In this document: one piece after another, positions 22,150 through 34,385 of the stretch
How positions within the stretch are numbered: the stretch's first letter is position 1
Layout: every line of letters begins with the position of its first letter
Assembly: GCA_036936605.1 (NCBI GenBank)
Contig: JAUPFV010000001.1
Span: 212,829,138 to 212,893,137 of the forward strand
Direction of reading: 5' to 3'
Length of the DNA: 64,000 nt
From: Limnanthes douglasii subsp. nivea
Lineage: Eukaryota > Streptophyta > Magnoliopsida > Brassicales > Limnanthaceae
Program-made: the position numbers and the translations under genes
The notes under the pieces: generated by a model
What the model saw: only the letters and a program-made list of their open reading frames with translations
The model's database searches: none
What the model was told of the DNA's origin: nothing

Positions 22150-23786
22150 ATTTTAGTCTATATAGCTATGGTAGAGCTTTAAATGCTCTACCTACGAGAT
22201 GTGTCGAACCTGAATTCGCTTTCTATCCAACTATATGTATGTTCTTGGCTTAGTCTTGGTTTCGGACGTAAATTGTCATTTCCAATTTGGACACAAATTA
22301 TCGAGCCTATTTTATTTGGTATGCTGGATAATTATTCTTAACACTATCTTTTAGTTCAAAACTCCTGAATCAAACTTTAGAATTATAATATTCCTCATTA
22401 GTTTCTTGTAATGTTATGATTGAAGATGTGCATTGACATTTCTTTCTTCAATTAAGTCTATTGGTTCTCTTTAATCTTGATCATTGTTTGCTTCATCATA
22501 TTGTAGATGACATGCATATATTCGCTGAAACTATTAACTTCATCCCATACATTATGAAAATGTTATTTCTTCTTTGGAAATTCTAAGTATGGCTCAGTAT
22601 GACCATAAATATGTTATAAAAATATGGTCAGGTTCCTGTTACTCTTTCTAATTTTTTGTCATGATTCCCTTCATTAGAATGGGCATGAAAATGAAAGTAG
22701 AATATTTTATTTATTCTATTTTCTTCAGATAACTTTGTAACAACGTGATTCTAGAGCTCAATCGTATTTTTTGTAGTGATAACTCTCAGATTTTCATAAA
22801 CATATATTTACTTTCAAGAAAGTTAATATTTCTTTTTGTCATGATATTTTGTATTCATTTTGATTCCATCCATTTGAGAAGTTATCTATAATAATTATTA
22901 TAAAATTTATTTCTCATTGAGCCATCAATAATGGTCCCATAATTTTCAAATCTCATCTATCAATTGTGATTGCCTCGGTAATTGACTCTAATGATATTGT
23001 TGGGATTTCTATTGAATTGGTGAATACATGGCATGTGTCTCCATGTTTGATTTTTTTCTCTTTGTATCTTGCATGATGGTTGATCAATAGTAGCATTGGA
23101 GCAATATTATTTATATAGTTCCTTATATCTAAAATAAAAAATGTCTTCTTTGCCATGCAACTCTTCCATGACAAAGGTTTCTTCATCTATGCCCAAACAT
23201 AGAAGTAGAGGTTTGGTTAACCTCTTTTATACAGTGTGTATGAAGTCCAAACAAATTTTCTTAAATTTATTTTTATCTTTCATGCTTTTTTTTGCTTTCA
23301 GGTAGCATTTTTTATGTTAGATACTTTTTTTATTGTCGTTGTTTAATATTTTTTCCCATCCTATCGCTATTATTTCTTCGGATGTTATTTTCGAGAAGAA
23401 ATAGTTTGGAAACATGATAGAATAATTTCATTGGGAGATTATTTTAGGTGTTGAACACGTGCATGCCAAATATGCAAGTACATCAACTGTTGAGTTCTCG
23501 ACCCTTGGGACTTGTTTGAATTCACTGTGTATAAATTCGGCGACTAAACAATGCAACTCTTTCAAGTATTAGATTATATTCTTCTTCAGCCTGCCCAGAC
23601 AGTTGGTTGACAAGTAAGTGAGATTCAGGTGCGAGATATACCTTCTTTGCTCCACAAATCTTTTTGAGTCAAAATCTTGCGATTGCAGCTTCATATTCGA
23701 TTTCATTGTTGGATGTTGGAAATCTAAACTTGATGAACTGATTCAGGATATCCCATGGTGGAAAAATAATTTGGACTCTTACTTAC
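22150..23786 (-). pseudogene. Element VI second RNase H and integrase, decayed (minus strand)
   Basis: Read on the minus strand from 23786 down. An RNase H segment has FRFPTSNNEIEYEAAIARF (about 23720-23660). After a decayed stretch comes the integrase zinc region and core entry (HARYKEKKIKHGDTCHVF, about 23080-23030, and MGPLLMAQ, about 22930). A C-terminal part has a YGM-type motif (about 22550) and VEHLKLYHS near 22170. Many stops and frame changes occur. This is the missing downstream half of the minus-strand element whose gag-PR-RT-RNase H lies at 44.3-41.2 kb; element II inserted between the two halves. Confidence 0.75.
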
Positions 23787-24154
23787 TGATAAGGGAAAAA
23801 TCATAGGAGTGGAAAATGAGATATGAAAAATAAAAGAGTAATTTGTTGTAAAGAAAACTTCGTAGGAGAAGTATGACAATAGTGTAATAATAAGGGATCT
23901 CTTTGTAATTAATTTTAATTTTGGTGAAAAGGACCACAACTAGTCGTTTCTTAGACGTGTGAGACCCATTGAATATACTATAAAAAGTCATCTCATCTAA
24001 TTGGAAATGGTGATTCATTTTTACCCGATTAATACATGTTTCTTGTTTCTCTCTATAATTGTCTTGTGTTTCTCTCTCTACAATTTACTCCACCAAACTT
24101 CTGTTTAACATGAAAAATTATTCCCAAAATAATATTTGGATCTATCATTTATCA
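23787..24154 (+). repeat. Element II 5' LTR
   Basis: Starts TGATAAGGG and ends TTTATCA, followed at once by a Tat-type primer site. It contains a TATA-like ATACTATAAAAAG (about 23978) and CT-rich sequence downstream. The 3' portion is nearly repeated at 40773-40986 (for example ACCCGATTAATACAT and TTTCTCTCTCTA blocks), supporting an LTR pair. Confidence 0.75.
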
Positions 24155-24173
24155 TTGGCGTCATCTGTGGGAA
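24155..24173 (+). other. Element II primer-binding site
   Basis: TTGGCGTCATCTGTGGGAA directly after the LTR, close to the TTGGCGCCGTCTGTGGGAA-like site of Tat elements; one central CG appears decayed to T. Confidence 0.7.
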
Positions 24174-24214
24174 AAGATTGGTACCCAAAATTATTCTCCA
24201 AAATCGTTATTGTG

Positions 24215-25640
24215 ATGTCAAATAATCTGAAAGAATTGGACATGGAAGTCCGAGGGGACCCAAATATCGACAATAATCTTATAACCAAAAGAAGATTTGA
24301 GGGGCACCATACCGGAGAAAACATGGGAGACGACCAACAATAAAATTATCAATATGCTGGATAAATATTGGAATAGTCCGTTTTGGTGGCTCGAAGAAAA
24401 GAACTCTGAAATGAAATTGAAAAATTAAGTTCTAATAAAGTTTCATTAACTATTAAGAAAGTTTGATGAGAGGTTCGAAGGGAACATGTGACAGAGAAAG
24501 ATAAGTTGGACGACGACCATCGAATTGATGATAAACAAGATGAGTATCAAAGATGTAGTCGATATTTTACAAGGAGGAAAGTGAAACCCAGGCGTAATTA
24601 TGGGTCATCTAAATCTAGTGATTATTCACTTTATGACTCAAATGAATTATCCTCCCAAGAAAGGGCTAGTCGACGGGAAAGAAGTGATAAAAAACAATAT
24701 TCGAGGAAATATAGAAAAAATCATTGAATGTCTCATCGGATTAAGGATTTGAGGAAAAATAAAACAATGCAAGGGTCCAAAGACCATGCTAAAAAAGAAC
24801 ATGTTACAACACATTTCCAAATTCCTTCGGGGAGTCAAAACTCTGAAGACCGGGTGAGTAACCAGTTTATGGTTACATTCGAAGAAGGTCTTTATACAAT
24901 GGCAAACGAAGGTCCGATGAGCAATTTTTATAGGGCTAATCACAATTGGAGATATTCTCCTCTCTCGTCGAAAATCTTCTCAGGCAATCTATCAAAGCAT
25001 TTCGACATCTCAAAGCTAGAAAAAATGGATGGAACTCAGGATTCGGGCAATCGAATCGAACAATTTAAAATTTATATGATTAATTATGATGATGATAAAT
25101 TACTTTGCAAGGATTTCTCCGAAAATATTCAAAGGTGCTGCCTCAAAATGGTATAGACGACTTCCGCAGTGTTGTATTAAAAATTCGACATGTTCTGGAA
25201 TATCTTTTGTCAACACTTTGTAGGAAGTAAAAATTTCTGAGCTAATGACGATATTGTAATTTATTGTAGGCAAAAGATTGGGGAATGTTTAAATATTACA
25301 CCAACCATTTATCAATGTGAAAACTGATATGGAATATGGCAATGACCTTATAGCTCAGGCAGCATTTCGGATGGGGTGTCTCCTAGGAATCTTGAAAGAT
25401 ACTATGGTGGAAAGGCAAGCTATGACATTTGGGGCTTCAATAGACCAAGTTGAAAAAATAATTTTGGTAGAAGAGATACAAACGTCAGAAATAGCTTTAA
25501 TGGATCAGTTGGAGCAGAATCAGCTCCAACGATCTCTTAATGTGACTCATCTTCCGACGACAAGTGTTCAACTAAAAACATCAACCCAAGTATCTCCAAA
25601 ACCCAGAGTAAATCACAAAGTGATAAATACACAATAAAAT
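24215..25640 (+). pseudogene. Element II gag
   Basis: Starts at the ATG at 24215 and is broken by several stops and frame changes. It carries a charged Arg/Lys/Ser-rich N-terminal part (24490-24720). The Tat gag signature follows: SPLSSKIFSGNLSKHF then LEKMDGTQDSGNRIEQF (about 24955-25075), a KWYRRLP-like core near 25150, and a C-terminal stretch with AAFRMGCL (about 25360). By family it is the capsid/nucleocapsid precursor. Decay is moderate. Confidence 0.75.
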
Positions 25641-26270
25641 AGTAGACCAATGTCAAACAAGTGAATTTGTTCGACCCACTATGTGGAATTAACTGAATGT
25701 GTAGCAACAATATTTGATTAGGCTCGAAGTCATGTACGATTCCGTAAACCTTTTCCAATTCAAACTTCGAGAGAGAACATAAATAGTAGGTATTATAAAT
25801 ATCATGATGATGTTGGACATGAGAATGCATGGCACGAAAAAAAGGAAATACAATATTTAATTGAGAATGAAAAATTAACCATATTTGTGAAGAAACACTC
25901 TCTGCAAGATCTGATGGCCAGGAAAACTGTTAGAACTTCAATGCAAGATAAAACATTAGTAATTTCTGAGCCGATTGATCTTTTGATATCACTACTAATT
26001 ATTTGGATCCAAAGAAAGGGAGAAATAATATTCATATTGTCGAATAGCTCGATCCAAAGGAATGTTAGTGATTTATGTGCATTTTTAAGTCAATGGCAAT
26101 TTTTGTGGAAGATACAGTTGCATGGATTTCTAACTATTCTCGAAAGAGGCATATAGTAAGATTAGATACTCAATTAGAAGCATGTGCTTCGAAACATCTT
26201 TATTGAAACCCGTCTCCTATAATTTATTTTGAGGAAGATTATATGAGAGAGGTAGCAGGACTACATGAAT

Positions 26271-26398
26271 GTTGTGGTAATTACAACTAGAATAGTTGGT
26301 GATGAAGTACAAAGAATTTTGATTGACACGGGTAGTTCTGCCAATATTTTATTTATGACTACTTATGAAAAGATTTCTAATCCACCAATAATTCGATG
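26271..26398 (+). pseudogene. Element II protease fragment with intact DTGSS
   Basis: A short frame reads VVITTRIVGDEVQRILIDTGSSANILF. Unlike element I, the catalytic Asp-Thr-Gly is preserved. The frame ends at about 26398, and no RT follows in its place. Confidence 0.75.
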
Positions 26399-27302
26399 AT
26401 CATATCGGACCATTTTGGGTTTTACAAGAGTAACAATAGAAGTCATTAGAGAATTTGAAAGCATTGTGGATTTGGGACGAGAACCGTTCAGATGACGAAT
26501 TATTACATTAAGCTCATACTATGTCAAAACGCGGCCGAAAAGGAGACCCGTTGTCATGAAACGTTGTTTGAAAAATTTCTAGAGGAGTAGGGTGCTCTCC
26601 GGTAGTGGAACTCTCCTTTCTTTAGCTCTATTTGAATTGTTGAACCACCTCCAAAGTTTGTATCTTTCAAGATTCACAAACTCTTTAGGCATGAAAGGTT
26701 AAAAGAAGAACTCGATTGGGAAAGTTGCTTATCTATCTAGAATAGACTTCTTTTTTAATTTGGTGAGCTGAGTTAAAATGTGAAAACTTAAAATTATGAA
26801 AAGAGATAAGTATTTATAAAGGAGTAACGGTTTATGTCAGGCGCAAGCTGAAGAGTCAGGTTTAAAGGTCTCTTCGACACGTTATCCTCCTCACAACCGA
26901 ATTTAAAAATCATACTGGCGTGTGTTAGGAGATGATCGACACATGGTCAGAAGTGATTCCACAACCCTAAGTTATTTCTAACACCATAACGGATAGAAAA
27001 ACGCACGCGAAACTAAAATGAATGATGGGTAGGATAAGGTCACCATGACCAAGGGTGAAGTCACAAATCTGAATAAGTCTACAAGACATGGCTCGAGGAA
27101 GCTCCTTGAGAAGATTCGCTCAGGAAACATAAGTAATGAAGTCATCTGACTAGAGTGTGAAGCAAGAATGATCCGAGGAGTGTTGCAAGAGGTCATGCAA
27201 AGAAGCCCGAAAGTAGAAAAATATGAGGAGGCTCAAAATGAAGAAAAACTTTCTCCCCAAAGTCAGTCCTTCCTCAGATACCTTCACAAGGACTGGGGGC
27301 TC
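26399..27302 (+). other. Noncoding Tat 3' region ending in a polypurine tract
   Basis: After the protease fragment, RT to integrase are missing. The sequence resembles the noncoding interval that lies between the antisense ORF and the 3' LTR in element III, and it ends in AAGGACTGGGGGCTCC (27287-27302), a polypurine tract. The join at about 26400 is therefore a deletion or recombination point. Confidence 0.45.
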
Positions 27303-27668
27303 CTGATAAAGGAAGAAAATTTGGTTATAAATAATCTTTGATATAATAAATACAAGGTTCAAATTTTTGTAATTAATTGCCAAGGACTCATCTAAGGCAA
27401 ACATAAAGACTGATGGGGTCAAATGTAATAACTAGTAAACTTGTTTATGAATAGTAGAATAGTGGGGGTGAGAGATCCACTTAAACATTAGTAAATATGT
27501 AATTTCATAGCTTATCTCATGTACTATATAAAGAATATTCCCTTTTTGGGGAAAAATTCCAATGATTAGTCAATGATTGCTACATATATTCCTTTTGTCT
27601 CTTTGTCTATCTAATCACTCCGTTTCTCTTTCTAAGAGTACCTCATACAAATATTTATTTGATAGACA
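27303..27668 (+). repeat. Candidate Tat LTR of a different subfamily
   Basis: Starts TGATAAAGGAAG right after the polypurine tract, has TATA-like TACTATATAAAG (about 27520) and CT-rich sequence, and ends near GATAGACA. It is related in layout, but not in detail, to the LTR at 23787-24154. The 3' boundary is approximate. Confidence 0.55.
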
Positions 27669-27849
27669 CTTCCATACGAGTATATTCTTGGCATGATTAA
27701 TAACTAAGACATAACTGAATTCATCAAGAGTTATATTCATGAATTTCCAAAATTAAACCAGACTTGAGTTTTGCATCCTTCACATCTATTTTAGCAACAC
27801 ATTTGGCAGTATAGGCTTTAAGAGAAACTTTTTAATCAATCTCAGCTTG

Positions 27850-29387
27850 AGATTGAAGGGCCTACTTTTCTTTCAAGGTTTTTTTCAAGTCATTAACAGC
27901 TCGTTCGAAGTATGACGAGGCCTTATCATTCCCTTCTTTGTAAGCCTTGATGAACAAATCCTTCATAGTGTTTCTCTCAGAGTAAAGGTATTTTTCTTCT
28001 TGACAACACTTATCGAAAATCAAGATATAATCTTCTGCACAAGTGAGCTTCTCGTAAATCGTGTCAACCGGTTCTTGAAGTGTGGAGATTTCTTGTTCAA
28101 GTTCCTTGATTTTTAATTTTGATTTCAAAACCTCTAATTTTTAATAATTATTTTAATCTCTCAAAGACCTTATTTTCTTCCCAATGATAACCATAGATCG
28201 AAGAAGTTTGCGGATCCAAAGGGAGAAGGCATCATTTGGAGAGATTTTGAATGACTCGGATGAGGAGCCAGCTTCGAACGAAACAACTGTTGAAGAATTA
28301 TCCTCTTGAGTAATATTACCTTCAGTTTCTTGAACGACCAGCTCATCATTTAGAAGCTGAGAGGAATCCTATTCAATGATAACTTTTTCCAGGGAGGGCA
28401 AGTTAGTGTCAACAACTTCTTTTTCCGAGGAAATAATGTTTTTTTTATATCCTATTATACATTTTACTTCAACTTATATTGACGTTTCTTTTTTGGAAGG
28501 TTACCTTAAGACGGTCTTTTGGAACCTTTATTCTCCACAAGACTTGTTTTTTCAACATCAGCATCAGTGTTCTGGGCTACCGGGCCAGAAGTCTCTGGGC
28601 TTCATCCTCCTTCGAAAAATCACCAATGTATTTTTGTGATGGCTCAGAGCTTTAGCCCACGAAGGTAGAAATACGAGTAAATCCTAAGCTTCTAATCTAT
28701 TTAACACCTCGTCCTGAGTAGAAGGAACCACAAGTTCTTGTAAATATAGGCGTTTGGATGGATCAACCCTCCAAATATGACTCTTAATGAGATTAGTTGA
28801 AGTAAAGCAACGATTAAATTTGTTAGACCAAGAAGTCTTCGCCCAGCTACTCAGTTTGTCAAAAATTCGTGTCGTTTTGGGTACATAATCTATGAATGGT
28901 TTGGACACCCCCCACATTGATTTTTTAATAAGGAAAGACACTAGATGAGGAGAAGAAGAAAGATAGAAGAAAAATAAAAATTGAAAAATAAAGTACCTCG
29001 ATTCGTCTATTATAGGGATAGTTTGTGTGGTCTATCAGTTGTGACATCAGATCCAATCTCCCACGGACCAGAGATAAAAAAATTGTTGCTTTTATTTCTT
29101 ATTAGCTTCAAGCACGTCGTCAATGATTTTGAATCTATTCCCAAGTGTTAAAGACTAAACTGGAAAATATGGATTCTTCTCAACCCAGTAAGATCGATGA
29201 ATTGTTCCAGTGAAAATCCTAGAGGCCATGATACAAACCATTAAAGTAAACCACATATTAGGCCCAGCTTGGGTTAGACATATATCGATCATCTCAAAAT
29301 ACTTGACAAAGAAAGAATCTCGAGGAAACCAGTCCTCCTAATTCATAATTTTCGGATAGACAATGAATTCATGATCTTGAACTAATA
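27850..29387 (-). pseudogene. Element II antisense ORF, C-terminal part
   Basis: On the minus strand, downstream of the element III insertion point: a segment with SFFVKYFEMIDICLTQAGPN and MWFTLMVCIMASRIF (about 29310-29210), which matches the antisense ORF of element V (plus strand, about 46020-46130) almost word for word. Next is a decayed middle (28941-28684), an acidic Ser/Glu-rich stretch, and a terminal coiled coil (28128-27862, ELEQEISTLQEP). It joins across element III to 40740-39905. The protein's function is unknown; such antisense genes are known from several Tat elements. Confidence 0.75.
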
Positions 29388-29392
29388 AAGGG
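29388..29392 (+). repeat. Element III target-site duplication, left
   Basis: AAGGG directly before the 5' LTR, repeated exactly at 39900-39904. Confidence 0.9.
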
Positions 29393-30049
29393 TGATAAGT
29401 ACGAGCACGAGAAGGAGGACCACAAATTTGGATTATAACAAGCAATGAAGGAAAGGACGAGCTCTACAGCATTAACGAGCTCAAAGATATATCGAGATCG
29501 AAGATAAATATAAACTTGATAAGCTCAAAGGCAGATCGAGTCCAGCAGAAGATCGAGCTGGAAGACAAATACAACGTTGATGAGCTCGAGAGCAGGTCGA
29601 GCTCGAAGACATCATGGAAAGAGTTGATCGATTGGATTAGGAACACGATGAACAATAGATCAAGATTGGGTGAGGACCTAAAGAGGATAATTTGAGCATG
29701 TGATCAGTGAGTTCGAGCTCTGCAAACCAGAGCAGACTTGACTGCATTTAAGGTGTAACCCAGCTCGGCTTAAAATATAGATTAAACTTAGAGTTTTCTT
29801 ACATGTTATATAAACACACGAGTTGACCCTTGAGTCAAACCGTGTTAGTTATTTGTTCCACAATTATAGAGATAGTGATGTTAGTGGGTTAGTGGCGCTT
29901 AAAGCGCGAACAAATGTAACCGCCCACTAATCTATGTATTATAAATAGGGAAGACCTATCTATGAATAAGAGGATCATTTTCGACTTATCTCTTTCTTGG
30001 CTAAACTTCTAAAGACTACATTGTGGTAGCATTTGTTATTCCTGTAACA
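29393..30049 (+). repeat. Element III 5' LTR
   Basis: Begins TGATAAGTACGAGC and ends TGTAACA. Compared with the 3' LTR it lacks 20 bp near its start. A TATA-like TATTATAAATAGG (about 29937) precedes the likely transcription start. It is rich in GAGCTC/GATCGAG repeats. Confidence 0.95.
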
Positions 30050-30050
30050 A

Positions 30051-30070
30051 ATTTGGTGCCGTTTGTGTGA
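30051..30070 (+). other. Element III primer-binding site
   Basis: ATTTGGTGCCGTTTGTGTGA follows the LTR, resembling the Tat-type TTGGCGCCGTTTGTGGGAA primer site. Confidence 0.7.
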
Positions 30071-30088
30071 ATTTCTTAATCAATCACC

Positions 30089-31660
30089 ATGGTAGTCACA
30101 AGGTCAAGAATCGAGAGAGACAACCAGGAAACTAGCGAAACAACAACATACCGAAGAAGAACTATAAGTCAACCAGCAGGGTGAGGCGTCCGACATTCCG
30201 TACCGTAGCTCTTCAAGAGGGAAATCTCACGGCACCCCTAGCGGCAGTAGTGATAGAGGGAACACCAATTCGGCCTGCAGTCATTTCCAGGGAAGAAGTG
30301 CACCTCAATCAGCCGGTGGATGCATCAGGGGCTCGCAGAACTGTGGAATTCATGCCGACAGGTGACTCGGTTATCCTCCAACTAGAACAAAGAATCAAGA
30401 ATCTCCAGGAGGAGCAGTTGAAAATAGTGTTTGAGCGAGGCGCAAGGGAACAAGCCATGCACTCCACAATGGCAGTAATAAACGGTGTTATTGTGCTTTG
30501 ACCGTTAAGATCAAGGGAACGAGAAAGACCCATCAACCGTCTGGACCAGAGGCGAGCAAAGTTAACAGAACAGATCGCTCGTCCAAACGAGATGACAAGC
30601 AGGAAGGTGAATGCAAGAGCGGGGGTAAGAATCATAGCAGAGAACTGCGGGACGAGATGAAGCAGACGTCAACCAAGCATACTCGGGAGAATGAGGACCT
30701 CCGATACAATCAGATCCGCCCGAAGTTGTCGCCTTACATACTAAAAGAATCACCATTCTCTGAGAAAATTCTGGAAGCTCAGCTCCCCCGGAAGTTCGAC
30801 CCATTCATGATGGAAGCATATGATGGAACGGGGGATCCAGAGAGGCACTTTAAGTAGTTCAGAAACATGATGATGGCTTTCAACCCTGATGATGCGATGT
30901 TATGCCGAGCACTATCTATGACCCTCAAAGGTAACGCCATGGATTGGTTCAGCAGCTTACCGAAAGTATCCATTTATGAATTTACAGGACTCTGGAAAAC
31001 GTTCAGGGAAAGGTTTGTTGGAAACAAGGAACTTAAGCACGAACGGGACTCAATCATGGACCTTAATAAACGCCAAGGTGATTCTCTTCAAAGTTATGTT
31101 AAATGATTTTTTCATGCTATGAATGTTTTGCCAGATTTAGCCGAAAATATAGCTTTGGCCTCGTTAAAACGAGGGCTCGACCAAAATGGGGAGCTGTATG
31201 CAGATCTCATCAAGTTCTTAACTGAGAACACGTGGGACCTTCTCGCCAGAGCAGATACCTTTATCAGGGTCGATGACGCCAGAAGAGGAGGGTCACCTGA
31301 ACGGCGCAAGTCGGATTCCAAAGAGGGCGGAACAGAACAAAAATGGATTGAGGAGAAACCAAGGAGGGATTATAACCGAAGACCTCAGCAGCTCGATCAA
31401 CCAAATAAGCATTTTACCATGTTGACTGAGGCCATCTCAGTGATTTATGATCAAACAAAAAGGCGTACGAGGTACCAAGATCCGCGAACAATGAGCGCGC
31501 CATGGTTTTAAGGATCTAATCGGTATTACTGCGCATATCATCATGATCATGGACATTTAACGGATGAGTGCTAGCAATTAAGAGAAGAGATTCATCACTT
31601 GATAGACAATGACGAGCTGATCCAATATATCAAACGACCTCAACCGGATTGACGCGAGGA
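30089..31660 (+). pseudogene. Element III gag
   Basis: The ATG at 30089 (context ACCATGG) opens gag but meets TGA at 30182; later parts continue in other frames, settling in one frame from about 30498. Conserved parts are SPFSEKILEAQLPRKFD, YDGTGDPERHF, MDWFSSLPKVSI and FRERFVGNKELKH, and near 31525-31575 a His/Cys segment CAYHHDHGHLTDEC typical of Tat gag C-termini. Stops include 30855-30857, 31104-31106 and 31509-31511. By family it forms the particle shell and packages RNA. Confidence 0.9.
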
Positions 31661-31739
31661 AGTTCGTTCTCCAAACACTGACAAACCGACCACGGGAGAA
31701 GAGCCAGATGTAAACAAGCGACAATGGCTACTGACCATA

Positions 31740-33850
31740 TCAGGGGGGGATTTGGTTAAAGGTCAAGGGTCTACTCAAAACAAACGAGCTAAAAATAAGT
31801 TCGACGTGTATGAGATAGATGAAAGTTCTTATCAAAACTACAAGGACCCAGTAGCCGACCTCACATTCAATGTTGGCGACCTCAAAGGTGTCAATTTTCC
31901 ACATGAAGATGCTTTGATTATTCACTTAGACATTGGAGGGGTAATGGTAATCTGAGTACTGGTTGATGGATGAAGCTCGGCAAATATTATTTTCAAAAGA
32001 AGTTTTGATAGTATGCAGAACGTGCCATCATATCAACCTACTAAGCAGACATTGGTCGGCTACGAAGGAAAATCCTCTCAATGTGTTAGGGAGTTGAAGT
32101 TGTTAGTAAAGGTTGGTCACGGAGCTACGAAGAAGGAACTAAAAACTTTGTTCTTAATTTCTAACACGCTGAGCCTTTACCATGCGATTATCGGATGACC
32201 ATGGCTGCATAGGATGGAAGTAACGTTGTGTATATTTCGACAATGTATCAAATATCCGGTAAACAACTCCTTAGGAACAATATGGGGCAGCCAGAGGACT
32301 GCGCGAACATGCTATGCAATCGCGTCGGACCCATCCAAACCTATCCAATAGAAATTAAATGGCGAGGGAGACGTTACACCATCAACTTTAGATCTCACCT
32401 CGCCAGATCCAGCGGATGATCCACGTGAAAAGGAGGATTCACCTACTACAAATATTACAACAGTGGATACGATCATAGCTGACAGTAGAATGCTTCCATT
32501 GGGAAAAGAGTTGTCTCAGGATGCAAAGGTACGTTTCATAGCTTTATTAGCAAAAACTTTAGATGTGTTTGCTTGGGAGGAAGCTGATGTTTCGGGAGTA
32601 AGCCCTTCGATCATAAGCCATGAATTGGATATCAACCCTTGTGTCGAACCCGTGCGATAGAAAAGCAGGGCCTTTTCAGCTAAGAAGCAGGCAGCTATAC
32701 TAGCAGCGCTAAACAAGCTAAGCCGGCTGGAGCATATCCGAAAAGATAGGTTACCAGTCTGGATAGCCAACCCGAATAACGGACAGTGAAGAATGTGCAT
32801 GGATTTTACTGATTTGAACCAAGCGTGCCCCAAGGATGCTTTCCCGTTACCAATAATAGATCAGCTGGTCAATTCAACCTCGGGTTGCGAATTTCTATCC
32901 TTTATGGATGGGTACTCGGGGTACAATCAGATTCGCATGCACCCATCCGACCAGGAACACACAGCCTTTCAAACCGAGCGGGGTCTCTATTTCTATACAG
33001 TTATGCCTTTTGGGTTGAAGAATGCAGAATTGACATATCAACGATTGATAAATCACATCTTCTAAGATCATTTGGGGAAACATTTGGAGGCATATATTGA
33101 CGATATGATCATTAAAACTTATGAGGAAGCGCATTACCTCATTACGTTACAGGTCATTTTCGATTTATTACGCAAATTTAATCTTAAGCTTAACCCGGAT
33201 AAGTGTTCTTTTGGTGTTGCTAAAGGCAAGTTTTTGGGCTATGTGGTAAGTCAAGAAGGTATTGAGGAAGATCCCGTCCAACTAAACACAATTCTACAGA
33301 TGGAACCACCAAAAAATGTTAAAGAAGCAGCCCTTTCGAGGTTTATCTCCCGCGCATCAGACAAGAGTCATCACTTTTTCGAAGTATTACAAGGTGCTAA
33401 GAAGTTCGCCTGGACAGAAGAGTGTGACAAAGCTTTCGTCGAGCTCAAGAAGTACCTCACCTCTCCTGAGATTTTGTCTGCTCCTGCTCTTGAAGAGCCC
33501 CTATTTATTTATCTAGCAGTATCATCCTTTGTTGTTAGGTCGGTTCTTGTGCGCGACCAAAATGGGAAACAACACCCGATATATTACACAAGCAAAACGC
33601 TAACAGATGCGGAGACGAAATATCTAAACCTTGAAAAACTCACTTTGATTTTGGTTGTTGCAACTCGACGAATGAGGCTGTATTTCCAAAGGCATCTGAT
33701 TACGGTGCGAACGACATTTCCTCTACGAACAGTATTGCAGAAGCCCGGTGTTTCAGGTAGATTAACCAAATAGAGCATCAAGCTCGGTGAGTATGACATC
33801 TGTTTCAAGCCTCGTGTAGCTATAAAGGGATAAGCAGTTGCATATTTCTT
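31740..33850 (+). pseudogene. Element III protease, reverse transcriptase and RNase H
   Basis: One frame (shared with gag from 30498) with stops. The protease motif is VLVDG then TGA then SSANI (about 31956-31990); family alignment puts Gly at that stop, and Arg at the TGA just before (31953). RT shows MCMDFTDLNQACPKDAFPLP (32793), FLSFMDGYSGYNQI, MPFGLKNA and the catalytic YIDDM (about 33096). RNase H follows with PIYYTSKTLTDAETKYLNLE (about 33574). Stops at 32787 and 33771 fall where the family has Trp. The products would make and trim the cDNA. Confidence 0.92.
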
Positions 33851-33899
33851 AGCAAAGTTCAGCTCATCCAGAGAAGAACAGATTGAGATAAACGACAAG

Positions 33900-34385
33900 C
33901 AAGCGATTGAGCTCGATCAATGGGTCATTGAGGTTGATGGTAAATCTTCTACATCAGGAGGGGGCGCAGGCATTATGCACCGAACTCCAAGTGGGGAGGA
34001 GGTCAAACAAGTTGTATGCTTTAATTTCGCGGTAACAAATAACGGTGCAGAATATGAGGCTACCCTTTGTGGCATGAAGTTGGGTTTGATATGTGGAGCT
34101 CAAAATCAGATCTGACTCTCAGTTGGTGGTTAATGAGGTACAAGGTATTTATGATGTCAAACAAGACGGGATCAAGGAGTATCTTGTGATACTCAAAGAG
34201 TACGAGTCCAAGTTCATTAGCGGGCTTTATGAGCAGATCCCACGAAGGGATAATTCGGCAGCTGATACTTTAGCTAAGGCTGCAGCTTCAGGAGAGCATC
34301 CCACAATTTTACTCCAGCAACTCCCCACGACAGAGCTCATATTAGCAGTTGCAACCATCAATTCAATCACTAATGACGACGACTG
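33900..34385 (+). pseudogene. Element III second (archaeal-type) RNase H
   Basis: Follows the first RNase H: WVIEVDGKSSTSGGGAGI, FAVTNNGAEYEATL, then after a frame change near 34090 KIRSDSQLVVNEVQG and IPRRDNSAADTLAKAA. The D-E-D-D residues are present (VDG, AEYEA, SDSQ, AADTLA). A duplicate RNase H of this type marks the Tat lineage. Confidence 0.88.

Noticed and set aside
23787..27668. The LTRs at 23787-24154 and 27303-27668 as the two ends of one short element (similar lengths of 368 and 366 bp; flanks CTTAC and CTTCC).
   Set aside because: Aligned base by base they do not match beyond general LTR layout. The sequence at 40773-40986 is a far better partner for the first one.
30309..30804. 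Minus-strand frames opposite element III gag.
   Set aside because: They have no motif and mirror a well-supported gag on the plus strand.
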